This document shows positions 1 to 6,685 of a stretch of 13,789 nucleotides of DNA, piece after piece. Position 1 is the first letter of the stretch. The number at the start of each line of letters is the position of its first letter. This DNA comes from JADJPL01 sp964607915 (GTDB lineage: Bacteria > Bacteroidota > Bacteroidia > Chitinophagales > Saprospiraceae): NCBI GenBank assembly GCA_964607915.1, contig CAZSMU010000101.1:1-13789 (forward strand), read 5' to 3'. Made by a program: the position numbers and the translations under genes. The notes under the pieces are model-generated. The model ran no database searches, had not been told where the DNA came from, and saw nothing but the letters and a program-made list of their open reading frames with translations.

Positions 1-1
1 C

Positions 2-415
2 CTGATTTTCCTGGGCAAAGAGACGATTGACTTCAACGGTTCCGAAGTAGGGGCCATGGTCGCGGAGCTCCTGGACCTGCCCTTTGTATCCTACGCCAGC
101 AAATTTGAATGGCTGGACGACCATACAGCCCTGATCCAGCGCGAAATCGAAGGTGGGGTGGAAGCCCTGGAAGTGGCCCTTCCGCTGGTGCTCAGCGCGG
201 CTAAAGGAATGGCAGAGCAGCGCATCCCCAACATGCGCGGGATTATGATGGCGAAGAGCAAGCCCCTGCAGGTAGTAGAACCCATAGCGGCTGCGGAACA
301 GCTCGAAGTGGTGCAGTTCGAGCTGCCCGCCGGGAAAAGCGCCGTGAAAATGCTCGGTGCCGAGCAGATGGACGAGTTGGTGCGCCTCCTGCACGAAGAA
401 GCGAAAGTGATATGA
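2..415 (+). CDS. etfB: Electron transfer flavoprotein beta subunit, 5'-truncated by window edge
   Basis: This is the C-terminal part (137 residues visible; the family is usually about 245-250) of the ETF beta subunit, which with EtfA forms the soluble FAD/AMP heterodimer that passes electrons from acyl-CoA dehydrogenases to the quinone pool. The frame is open from base 2, so the ATG at 56 is internal: the residues before it (LIFLGKETIDFNGSEVGAM) are a typical ETF-beta core strand and nucleotide-binding loop. Further on, the segment EIEGGVEALEVALPLVLSA and the IPNMRGIMMAKSKPL stretch match the conserved ETF-beta C-terminal half that wraps around EtfA. The gene stops at TGA 413-415, only 22 bases before etfA, so the two are almost certainly one operon. 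The identification is strong; only the missing N-terminus is unknown. Confidence 0.94.
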   Translation: MIFLGKETIDFNGSEVGAMVAELLDLPFVSYASKFEWLDDHTALIQREIEGGVEALEVALPLVLSAAKGMAEQRIPNMRGIMMAKSKPLQVVEPIAAAEQLEVVQFELPAGKSAVKMLGAEQMDELVRLLHEEAKVI

Positions 416-437
416 CAGGCTCTAAAAAAATCAAATC

Positions 438-1394
438 ATGGTATTGGTAATCGCCGAACAACAGAAAGGACAATTCAAAAAAGCTACGTTCGAGGCGCTC
501 ACCTTGGGGCGTAAAACAGCGGAGGCCATGGGGGCTTCCTGTTGCGCCCTGGTGCTTGGCCAGGCCGACAACCCGGCCGAGCTCGGCAAGTACGGGGCGT
601 CGCGGGTATTCACCGTATCCGGGGAAGGCCTGGAAGTATTCGACCCCCAGGTCTATACCGCTGTCATTGCAGAAGTAGTGCAGCGGCAGGGTGCCAAAGT
701 CATCGTCTTGAACCACTCTTCCGGAGGGCGTTCCCTTTTAGGGCGGCTTGCGGCCCGCTTCGATGCGGCCTCGGCCTCGGGGGTGAACGCCGTGCCGGTA
801 TATACCGAAAGTGGCCTGCAGGTGCGCAAACCGGTCTTCTCCGGCAAAGCCATCGCGACCTACGCGCTGAAATCGGATATCAGCGTACTGACCTTGGCAG
901 GCAACACGCTCCAGCCGGAAGCCCAGGGTGCAGATGCCCCGGTCGAAGCACTGGACATCCCCGTCCCTGCGAGCCGCATCAAAGTCCGGTCGGTGGACCG
1001 CGTGGAGGGGAAGGTGCCGCTCCCGGAAGCCGAGCTCGTCGTGTCGGCCGGCCGCGGCCTCAAAGGCCCCGAAAACTGGGGCATCGTAGAAGAACCGGCT
1101 GAGGAGCTCGGGGCTACCACCGCCTGCTCCCGCCCTGTGGCCGATGTAGGCTGGAGGCCTCACCACGAGCACGTTGGGCAGACGGGCATCGCCATACGCC
1201 CCAATCTCTACATCGCCATCGGCATCTCCGGGGCGATTCAGCACCTGGCGGGTGTCAACCACTCCAAGACGATTGTCGTAATCAACAAAGACCCCGAAGC
1301 CCCCTTCTTCAAAGCAGCCGACTACGGCGTCGTAGGCGATTTGTTTGAGGTCGTACCCCGGCTGACAGAGGCGTTCCGGAAGTTCAAGCAGTAG
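438..1394 (+). CDS. etfA: Electron transfer flavoprotein alpha subunit
   Basis: This encodes the 318-residue alpha subunit of ETF, the FAD-carrying partner of EtfB. Length is normal for the family. Residues 1-185 form the divergent N-terminal alpha/beta domain (starts MVLVIAEQQKGQFKKATFEA). Residues 200-318 form the FAD-binding domain, with its conserved elements in order: SAGRGLKGPENW (203-214), CSRPVADVGW (230-239), GQTG (247-250), GISGAIQHLAG (262-272), NKDPEAPFF (283-291) and DYGVVGDL (295-302). All residues expected to hold the FAD are in place, so the protein should be functional. It acts in the cytoplasm in fatty-acid and branched-chain amino-acid oxidation. The first ATG fits directly on the family N-terminus and is 22 bases behind etfB, indicating co-transcription. 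A large palindrome follows 44 bases after the stop codon. Confidence 0.97.
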   Translation: MVLVIAEQQKGQFKKATFEALTLGRKTAEAMGASCCALVLGQADNPAELGKYGASRVFTVSGEGLEVFDPQVYTAVIAEVVQRQGAKVIVLNHSSGGRSLLGRLAARFDAASASGVNAVPVYTESGLQVRKPVFSGKAIATYALKSDISVLTLAGNTLQPEAQGADAPVEALDIPVPASRIKVRSVDRVEGKVPLPEAELVVSAGRGLKGPENWGIVEEPAEELGATTACSRPVADVGWRPHHEHVGQTGIAIRPNLYIAIGISGAIQHLAGVNHSKTIVVINKDPEAPFFKAADYGVVGDLFEVVPRLTEAFRKFKQ

Positions 1395-1437
1395 GTTGGG
1401 CAAAACCCTTCTTTCGCCTTCGGCAGGAAAACGATGT

Positions 1438-1481
1438 TTCTGAACGCGCATCGAAAATCAATTTTCGATGCGCGTTCAGAA
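1438..1481. repeat. Perfect 44-bp palindrome (21-bp arms, 2-nt centre) downstream of etfA
   Basis: The arms at 1438-1458 and 1461-1481 are exact reverse complements, separated only by CA at 1459-1460. The outer part is GC-rich (TGAACGCGCATCG) and the inner part is AT-rich (AAAAT/ATTTT). In RNA it would form a very stable hairpin just after the etf operon. There is no U-run on the plus strand after it, so it is not a textbook intrinsic terminator. It could block 3' exonucleases, act as a terminator without a U-tract, be a repetitive palindromic element, or extrude as a cruciform. Which of these applies cannot be told from one copy. Confidence 0.9.
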
Positions 1482-1550
1482 TAACAGACTTGTTGCAAGG
1501 GGAATCATCGAGGGGCTTTTTACACCCCTAATCCAGAGAAAGCATATTAT

Positions 1551-1582
1551 TTTTTCTTTTTCCTTAAAAAGATGTACCTTTG
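1551..1582 (+). promoter_or_regulatory. Bacteroidota-type promoter for rpsO
   Basis: TACCTTTG at 1575-1582 matches the Bacteroidota -7 consensus TAnnTTTG exactly. A T-rich block at 1551-1560 lies where the -33 element belongs, although a clean TTTG is absent. Transcription would start around 1588-1592, giving an rpsO leader of roughly 40 bases. It is the best promoter match in the window and fits a highly expressed ribosomal protein gene. Confidence 0.72.
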
Positions 1583-1629
1583 CACCCGCTGTAACTGATT
1601 GTAACATCACTAACGGTTCAAAGAACATT

Positions 1630-1905
1630 ATGAGTAATTATCTGACGAAGGAAAAAGTCCAGGAAATTTTCAAAGAGCACGGGGGTTCGGAAGTGAACAC
1701 CGGCTCGACGGAGGGACAGGTCGCTCTGTTTACGTATCGCATCCAGAAATTGTCGGAGCACCTGCAGCAAAACCGCAAGGACCATGCCTGCCGCCGCACG
1801 TTGCTGATGCTGGTCGGCAAGAGAAAGCGCTTGTTGAAGTATCTCGCCCATAAGGATATTATGAAGTACCGCGAGCTGATCGAGCGCCTCGGTATCCGTA
1901 AATAA
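1630..1905 (+). CDS. rpsO: 30S ribosomal protein S15
   Basis: This is a 91-residue S15 protein, close to the usual 89. S15 binds the central domain of 16S rRNA early in small-subunit assembly and contributes to bridge B4 with the large subunit. The sequence shows the S15 signature throughout: the N-terminal helix (YLTKEKVQEIFKEHGGSEVNT), GSTEGQVALFTYRIQKLSEHL, the basic HACRRTLLMLVGKRKRLLKYL segment, and the end RELIERLGIRK. The frame is open upstream to 1468, but the ATG at 1630 gives the family N-terminus and sits correctly behind the promoter at 1575-1582, so the longer reading is not supported. The following gene is pnp, a pairing conserved in many bacteria; in Escherichia coli both are linked through processing of the intergenic RNA. 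Confidence 0.98.
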   Translation: MSNYLTKEKVQEIFKEHGGSEVNTGSTEGQVALFTYRIQKLSEHLQQNRKDHACRRTLLMLVGKRKRLLKYLAHKDIMKYRELIERLGIRK

Positions 1906-2188
1906 TCCGCGATACATACTTTCCGCAGGAAAATTCACACTCGGTTGGGGCTGTCCCATAAGCACTGCACCTCTTTCCCGATGCTTCGGGAAGGAGTGAC
2001 TGCTTATGAGATGGCCTCAATTAGGTTTTTTCGGTTTGGGTCCACTTCTCGACCCTGCGCCGTTGATCCCGTTCCCTTCGGCCCTGCAACCGGGCCTTTC
2101 CCGTGCCAGCCATCCGGCACACCGGCTTTCCCTCCTTTCAAACTTTGGAATATCAAGAGGTTAATAAATTTTAAAAGCGATTTTTTTT
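1906..2188 (+). other. rpsO-pnp intergenic region, structured probable pnp leader
   Basis: There is no credible gene in these 283 bases. They hold a long imperfect hairpin (1957-2008, listed separately) and two smaller stems: GGCCC/GGGCC at 2080-2084 and 2092-2096, and GTGCC/GGCAC at 2103-2107 and 2116-2120. A T6 run lies at 2036-2041. Close to pnp there is TTTG at 2144-2147, 17 bases before TAAATTTT at 2165-2172, a weak approximation of a Bacteroidota promoter. The layout recalls the rpsO-pnp region of Escherichia coli, where RNase III and PNPase act on a hairpin for pnp autocontrol. That the same happens here is inference. Confidence 0.5.
1957..2008 (+). promoter_or_regulatory. Long imperfect hairpin between rpsO and pnp
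   Basis: The outer stem pairs CATAAGCA (1957-1964) with TGCTTATG (2001-2008). After a small internal loop the inner stem pairs CTCTTTCCCGA (1971-1981) with TCGGGAAGGAG (1986-1996), with one G-T wobble and a four-base loop. It is not followed directly by a T-run; the nearest is at 2036-2041. It could be a partial terminator after rpsO or a processing site in the pnp leader. Confidence 0.6.
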
Positions 2189-4435
2189 ATGGGACAACAG
2201 ATTCCAATTACTACGTCCTTCCACCTTCCTGACGGGCGGGAGGTGATTATTGAAACCGGCAAACTGGCCGCTCAGGCCGATGGTTCCGTCGTGGTGCGCG
2301 TGGGGAAGACCATGATCTTTGCCACCGTCGTTTCCTCAAAGGACATCCGTGAAGGTCAGGACTTCTTCCCGCTCTCCGTGGACTATCAGGAAAAATTTGC
2401 TGCAGCGGGGAGGATTCCCGGCAACTTTTTCCGCCGCGAGACCAAGCTCTCCGATTATGAGGTGCTGATCTCCCGCCTCGTGGACCGCGCCATCCGGCCT
2501 CTGTTCCCGGACGGGTATATGAACGATACCCAGATTATTCTCAATCTGATCTCTGCAGAAAAAGACGTGCTGCCCGATGCGTTTGCCGCCCTGGCAGCAT
2601 CTGCCGCGCTCTCTGTATCCAATATCCCCTTCCAGGGCCCCATCTCCGAAGTGCGCGTGGCCCGGATAGACGGGGAGTACCGCGTCAATCCCAATAAATC
2701 GGTACTGGCGACCGCCGACCTCGACTTCATCGTCGCGGCCACGGAGGAAAACATCATCATGGTCGAAGGGGAAGCCAACGAGTGCTCGGAATCGGATATG
2801 CTGGCCGCTATCCAGGTGGCTCACGAGGCCATCAAAACCCAAATCAGGGCCCAGCTCGACCTGGCCGCCAAGGTAGGGGAAAAGGCCGCTGTGAAGCGCC
2901 CGGCTCCCGAGCTGCCCGCCGATGAAGAGCTCTCCGCGCGCGTAGCCGAACTGGCCAAAGACAAGATCTATGCAGTATCGCGCGGCGGTCTCGACAAGCA
3001 GGTCCGCAAAGCGGAGTTCGACGCCATCAAAAAGATGGTCAAGGAAACCATCCTCGCCGAGAAAGGGGAGGAATATATGGCCGCAAAGGGACGACTCCTG
3101 TCGGATATCTTCGATTCCCTCAAAAAGAAGGTGATCCGCGATATGGTCCTCTCGGAACATGTACGCCTCGACGGGCGCGGCCTGGAGGATATCCGCCCCA
3201 TCTGGTGCGAAGTGGACTACCTCCCTTCCCCGCACGGCTCGGCGATTTTTACCCGCGGCGAGACGCAGTCGCTGACCTCCCTCACCCTGGGTACCAAGCT
3301 CGACGAGGCAATGCTCGACAACGCCCAGCAACTGACCTATGAGAAGTTCCTCCTGCACTACAACTTCCCCGGCTATTCCGTAGGCGAAGTGAAGCCACAG
3401 CGCGCCCCCGGACGCCGGGAGGTCGGTCACGCCAACCTCGCCGCGCGCTCCCTGCGCAAAGTGCTTCCGGAAGGGCTGCCCTACACGGTGCGCCTCGTCT
3501 CCGACATCCTGGAGTCGAATGGCTCTTCATCCATGGCAACGGTCTGTGCGGGCTCTCTGGCCCTGATGGACGGCGGCGTCCAGATCAAATCCCCCGTCTC
3601 CGGAATCGCCATGGGCCTGATCAGCGACGGGCAGCGCACGGCTGTCCTGAGCGATATCCTCGGCGACGAGGACGCACTCGGCGATATGGACTTCAAAGTG
3701 ACCGGTACGAGCAAAGGAATCACCGGCTGCCAGATGGATATCAAGATAGACGGCCTCTCCTACGAACTGATGGGAAAAGCACTCGACCAGGCCCGCCGCG
3801 GTCGCCTGCACATCCTCGAAAAAATGGCCGAAACGATGCCTGCGCCCCGCGAAGACTACAAGCCGCACGCCCCGCGCATCGTCGAAATCCTCATTGACAA
3901 AAGCTATATCGGCGCCGTCATCGGCCCGGGCGGCAAGGTCATCCAGGAAATCCAGGCCGAGACCGGTACGATCATCAACATCACGGAAGTGGGCGACAAG
4001 GGCGTGGTCAACATCGCCAGCCCCGACAAGACGGCCATTGACGCCGCGCTGGCCCGCATCCGCCGCATCACCTTCACCCCGGAAGAGGGCGACGTCTATC
4101 GCGCTGTCGTGAAGTCGGTAATGCCGTATGGCGCTTTCGTGGACTTCAGCGGCAAAAGCGGCCTGCTCCACGTCTCGGAAATCTCCCACTCCCGCGTGGA
4201 AAACGTGGAGGATTACCTCAAGGAAGGCGATGAAGTCGAAGTGAAACTGATCGAGGTGGACAAGAAAACCGGAAAGATGCGTGTTTCCATGAAAGCCCTG
4301 CAGCCCGCCCCGCCTAAATCGGGGGGCGACAAAGGTCCTTCGGGCAATGGAGGCGGTGAGCGCCGCGACCGCGACCGCGATCGCGACCGCCGCGACGGAG
4401 GCAACAACCGCGACCGCCGCGACCGTCGGGACTAA
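2189..4435 (+). CDS. pnp: Polynucleotide phosphorylase (PNPase)
   Basis: This encodes a 748-residue PNPase, the phosphate-dependent 3'-5' exoribonuclease that degrades RNA to nucleoside diphosphates as a ring-shaped trimer. The domains in order are the first RNase PH-like domain (about 15-150, with the FFRRETKLSDYEVLISRLVDR region), a helical linker (about 240-315), the catalytic second RNase PH domain (about 322-545), a KH domain (about 560-625, with GPGG at 579-582) and an S1 domain (about 632-703). In the second RNase PH domain, GETQ (357-360), RREVGHANLAARSL (409-422), the phosphate-binding SNGSSSMA (443-450) and the acidic metal-site loop SDILGDEDALGDMDFKV (488-504) are all intact. Residues 711-748 form a Gly/Arg/Asp tail not needed for catalysis. 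The ATG at 2189 gives the family start. It lies behind rpsO and before rpoD, an order usual in Bacteroidota. Confidence 0.99.
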   Translation: MGQQIPITTSFHLPDGREVIIETGKLAAQADGSVVVRVGKTMIFATVVSSKDIREGQDFFPLSVDYQEKFAAAGRIPGNFFRRETKLSDYEVLISRLVDRAIRPLFPDGYMNDTQIILNLISAEKDVLPDAFAALAASAALSVSNIPFQGPISEVRVARIDGEYRVNPNKSVLATADLDFIVAATEENIIMVEGEANECSESDMLAAIQVAHEAIKTQIRAQLDLAAKVGEKAAVKRPAPELPADEELSARVAELAKDKIYAVSRGGLDKQVRKAEFDAIKKMVKETILAEKGEEYMAAKGRLLSDIFDSLKKKVIRDMVLSEHVRLDGRGLEDIRPIWCEVDYLPSPHGSAIFTRGETQSLTSLTLGTKLDEAMLDNAQQLTYEKFLLHYNFPGYSVGEVKPQRAPGRREVGHANLAARSLRKVLPEGLPYTVRLVSDILESNGSSSMATVCAGSLALMDGGVQIKSPVSGIAMGLISDGQRTAVLSDILGDEDALGDMDFKVTGTSKGITGCQMDIKIDGLSYELMGKALDQARRGRLHILEKMAETMPAPREDYKPHAPRIVEILIDKSYIGAVIGPGGKVIQEIQAETGTIINITEVGDKGVVNIASPDKTAIDAALARIRRITFTPEEGDVYRAVVKSVMPYGAFVDFSGKSGLLHVSEISHSRVENVEDYLKEGDEVEVKLIEVDKKTGKMRVSMKALQPAPPKSGGDKGPSGNGGGERRDRDRDRDRRDGGNNRDRRDRRD
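4361..4432 (+). repeat. Arg-Asp repeat coding for the PNPase C-terminal tail
   Basis: Near-tandem CGCGAC hexamers encode an RD-repeat tail (RRDRDRDRDRRDGG followed by NNRDRRDRRD) after a Gly-rich spacer at the very end of pnp. The tail is low-complexity and charge-alternating, and lies just behind the S1 RNA-binding domain. Such tails probably add non-specific RNA contact or protein binding. The short repeats are also a likely site of length change by slippage. Confidence 0.85.
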
Positions 4436-4517
4436 GAAAATCCGGATTCTGAAACTATTTTGCGATAAAAAGCGTATTTAATTGCGTATGAAACGTTTTC
4501 CGTAGAAAAACACCCTT

Positions 4518-5384
4518 ATGCGCCAATTAAAGATTACGAATAAAATTACCGCACGGGAGAGCCTCGCGTTGGATAAGTACCTGAACGATATCGGGAAAAT
4601 TCCAATGCTCTCTGCCGATGAGGAAGCTGAACTGGCCCGGCGGATCCGCCAGGGGGACCAGGATGCATTGGAGAAACTGACTAAATCAAACCTGCGCTTC
4701 GTGGTGTCCGTTGCTAAACAGTACCAAAACCAGGGTCTGTCGCTGAGCGACCTGATCAACGAGGGCAATGTGGGCTTGATGAAAGCCGCCCGCCGTTTCG
4801 ATGAAACCAAAGGGTTCAAGTTCATCTCCTATGCCGTCTGGTGGATCCGCCAGTCCATCTTGCAGGCTATCGTAGAGTATTCGCGCATCGTCCGCCTCCC
4901 GCTCAACAAAGTGGGCTCCTATAACAAGGTGAACGAGGCTTATCTCTCTTTTATCCAAAAGTTCGAACGGGAACCCACTACGGAAGAACTTGCGGAAATC
5001 CTCGAGATGAGCGTCAAAGAAGTCAATAATATGCTCAAAGGCAGCGCCCGCCATATATCCGTGGACGCGCCCCTGAGCGGGGAAGAAGGGGACTCTACCA
5101 TGCTCGACGTCATCACCGGCTCGGAAGCCATGATCCCGGACGCCCAGATGATGGAGGATTCTCTCAAAGAGGAAGTACGCCAGGGCCTTTCCATCCTCTC
5201 TACCCGGGAGGTGGAGGTGCTGTCCGCCTACTTCGGCCTCGATGGCCAGAAACCGCTGACGCTCGAAGAAATCGGGGAGATGTACAGCCTTACGCGGGAA
5301 CGCGTGCGCCAAATCAAGGAACGCGCCATCCGCCGCCTGCGAAAAGCGTATAACCGAAATGCCCTGAAGTCCTACTTAGGCTGA
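4518..5384 (+). CDS. rpoD: RNA polymerase primary sigma factor (sigma-70/SigA type)
   Basis: This 288-residue protein is the main sigma factor, directing RNA polymerase to housekeeping promoters. It has the compact form of Bacteroidota primary sigmas, lacking the long region 1.1 and the non-conserved insert of proteobacterial RpoD. Visible regions are 1.2 (LDKYLNDIGKIPMLSADEE, 18-36), region 2 with NLRFVVSVAKQYQNQGLSL and the -10-recognition and melting part FKFISYAVWWIRQSI (100-114), region 3 (about 133-205) and region 4 with the helix-turn-helix LTLEEIGEMYSLTRERVRQI (247-266). No key part is missing. It lies 82 bases after pnp. A TATTTTG sequence at 4456-4462 is one base short of the -7 consensus and may contribute its own promoter. 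A long inverted repeat follows the stop codon. Confidence 0.98.
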   Translation: MRQLKITNKITARESLALDKYLNDIGKIPMLSADEEAELARRIRQGDQDALEKLTKSNLRFVVSVAKQYQNQGLSLSDLINEGNVGLMKAARRFDETKGFKFISYAVWWIRQSILQAIVEYSRIVRLPLNKVGSYNKVNEAYLSFIQKFEREPTTEELAEILEMSVKEVNNMLKGSARHISVDAPLSGEEGDSTMLDVITGSEAMIPDAQMMEDSLKEEVRQGLSILSTREVEVLSAYFGLDGQKPLTLEEIGEMYSLTRERVRQIKERAIRRLRKAYNRNALKSYLG

Positions 5385-5386
5385 GT

Positions 5387-5456
5387 GTGTGTCCGGGAAT
5401 TTCGCACAGAGGCAAAAATATACCGTTTTTGTGTCCGCCGAAAATCCCGAACACAC
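5387..5456. repeat. Inverted repeat after rpoD, possible terminator or processing hairpin
   Basis: The outer arms at 5387-5404 and 5439-5456 match at 16 of 18 positions as reverse complements (GTGTGTCCGGGAATTTCG on the left). Inside them CAAAAA (5413-5418) can pair with TTTTTG (from 5426), so the whole 70-base stretch could fold into one long hairpin with a small loop. It begins two bases after the rpoD stop codon. It may end or protect the rpoD transcript, or separate rpoD from the next gene at 5504. It lacks a terminal T-run. Confidence 0.6.
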
Positions 5457-5503
5457 GCCCCCAAGGGCTTCGTCACCGCAACTAAAAGGACTCACACACC
5501 ACT

Positions 5504-6181
5504 ATGGGAATATTGGCGCTCTCGGCAATCATCATGGCAAGTACCGGCTTCTACCTGTTCTTCCAGTCTGCTCCCAACTTCAAACCGGGCCACCGCAAAA
5601 TCCAGGCCGACCTGCAGCTCATCCGCGAGGAAGTGCTCAAAGTGGCCGGCGAACTAGCCCCGGTCAAAAAGGAAGACCTGGAGCTGATATCCCTGCGCGA
5701 AGTGCAGAAAAAAGACAAGAAATGGATGGTGCGCAACGTACAGGCTATCTTCACGAACATCTTCGAAGAGCCTGCTGTTGCGTACTACTACCGCGTCTAT
5801 CTGTCCAATAAACAGGATGCGCTTCTCTTTGCCAAAACGACCCAACATGAGTTCTTCTTCTGGATACACCGCGGGGAAGTCCAAATCGTAGTGGATGAGC
5901 AGGCGCTCGGAGCCTACCACCCCGACTCGGGTATCTTGAACAGTGCCCGCACCAAAAAGCCAATCGCCCAACTGAAAAAAAATCGCCAAGAAGGCGCAGA
6001 ACTTCTGATACAGGGCAAAGAGGTCGGCAAAATGACCCGTCTGAGCCCAAATGCCAAAGATTCCCTCAGCAAAAGGGTTTTTGAATGGGTGAAAAACGAC
6101 CTGGCGCCGGAAGAAGAAGCAATCGTCCTGGCCCTGGCCATCTTCGAAATGGTACAGGCCGTGAACCCATCTCGTAGCTAA
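5504..6181 (+). CDS. Uncharacterised membrane-anchored protein
   Basis: I do not recognise a family for this 225-residue protein. Residues about 3-21 (ILALSAIIMASTGFYLFFQ) form one hydrophobic segment that could be a signal anchor, with no lipobox cysteine. The rest is soluble and rich in Lys and Glu, with a predicted mixed alpha/beta make-up: a helical stretch (30-80), a likely beta-rich middle with aromatic residues (AYYYRVYL, HEFFFWIHRGEVQIVVDEQ, about 92-130), and a helical C-terminus (EEEAIVLALAIFEMVQAV). The ATG at 5504 is chosen because the hydrophobic anchor begins immediately after it. The next gene starts 16 bases after the stop, suggesting co-transcription. Codon use looks like that of the neighbours, so it appears native. 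Its function is unknown. Confidence 0.85.
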   Translation: MGILALSAIIMASTGFYLFFQSAPNFKPGHRKIQADLQLIREEVLKVAGELAPVKKEDLELISLREVQKKDKKWMVRNVQAIFTNIFEEPAVAYYYRVYLSNKQDALLFAKTTQHEFFFWIHRGEVQIVVDEQALGAYHPDSGILNSARTKKPIAQLKKNRQEGAELLIQGKEVGKMTRLSPNAKDSLSKRVFEWVKNDLAPEEEAIVLALAIFEMVQAVNPSRS

Positions 6182-6197
6182 TACACCTAATTCTGCC

Positions 6198-6623
6198 ATG
6201 GAGGACCTGTCCAAACGCATACACCTGATCATCTACCGCTTTCGGGAAAAAGGCCTGGAAGTGTTCCTCCTCGACCCCACAGATGAAAACGCGTGGACTC
6301 TGCCCACCCAGCCCGGTACGGAACACCCGCCTACCCCCCTGCTCATGGAAGCCGATAAGCTCATCGAACTGGACCCGGTAGAACAGGAAAACGGCTCCGT
6401 CGAAAAAGGGTGGGCCGTAGAAGCAGACTGGCACGAAATCCCCTCCCTCAAGTCCATGCTCTATGAAGATGCCCTCCAAATCATGGAAAAAATCAGGGAA
6501 ATGGAAAAAGGCAGCTTCTTCGCGTTCAAGGAAGCTCTCAAAAAAGTACTGCCCCACCAATACGCTTTCCTCAAGGAACTCAAGGAGATATTGAGCGACC
6601 GGAATTCCACCAAAAATATTTGA
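6198..6623 (+). CDS. Small uncharacterised protein, weakly Nudix-like N-terminus
   Basis: This is a 141-residue cytoplasmic protein without signal or membrane segments. Its N-terminal part (RIHLIIYRFREKGLEVFLLD, then WTLPTQ) resembles the first strands of Nudix hydrolases, where a strand of the form VVYR-LEVLLV leads to a WTLPKG motif. The catalytic Nudix box (GX5EX7REUXEEXGU) should follow shortly after, but it cannot be found, so if the fold is right the protein is not a normal Nudix hydrolase. The C-terminal half is helical and Lys/Glu-rich (from about residue 82). It begins 16 bases after the preceding gene and probably shares its transcript. The Nudix relation is tentative and the function unknown. 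Confidence 0.8.
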   Translation: MEDLSKRIHLIIYRFREKGLEVFLLDPTDENAWTLPTQPGTEHPPTPLLMEADKLIELDPVEQENGSVEKGWAVEADWHEIPSLKSMLYEDALQIMEKIREMEKGSFFAFKEALKKVLPHQYAFLKELKEILSDRNSTKNI

Positions 6624-6657
6624 GGCCCCGAAACCGGGATTTTCACGGGGATTTCAG

Positions 6658-6665
6658 TACATTTA
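6658..6665 (+). promoter_or_regulatory. Possible promoter -7 box for the transaldolase gene
   Basis: TACATTTA matches the Bacteroidota -7 consensus TAnnTTTG at all but the last base and lies 20 bases before the chosen ATG at 6686. The -33 region holds only a loose ATTTTC. Just upstream, CCCCG (from about 6626) can pair with CGGGG (about 6646-6650), which might form a weak terminator stem of the preceding gene. Confidence 0.35.
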
Positions 6666-6685
6666 TGCGAAATTTTTACGCATAC

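Noticed and set aside
738..1451. 237-codon minus-strand open frame opposite etfA
   Set aside because: It is an antisense shadow of etfA, and its start lies inside the palindrome.
1511..1529. AGGGG/CCCCT stem upstream of the rpsO promoter
   Set aside because: Only five base pairs with a nine-base loop and no T-run; it could easily occur by chance.
1942..2041. Possible insertion-sequence end (GGGGCTGTCCCATAAG) and MITE-like hairpin
   Set aside because: The start faintly resembles some IS ends, but no matching inverted end, target duplication or transposase remnant was found.
1945..2232. 95-codon plus-strand frame between rpsO and pnp
   Set aside because: The translation is Pro/Phe-rich with no motifs, it runs over the hairpins and into pnp in another frame, and it looks like untranslated leader.
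2336..3430. 364-codon minus-strand open frame opposite pnp
   Set aside because: The plus-strand PNPase is certain, and the antisense translation has no family motifs.
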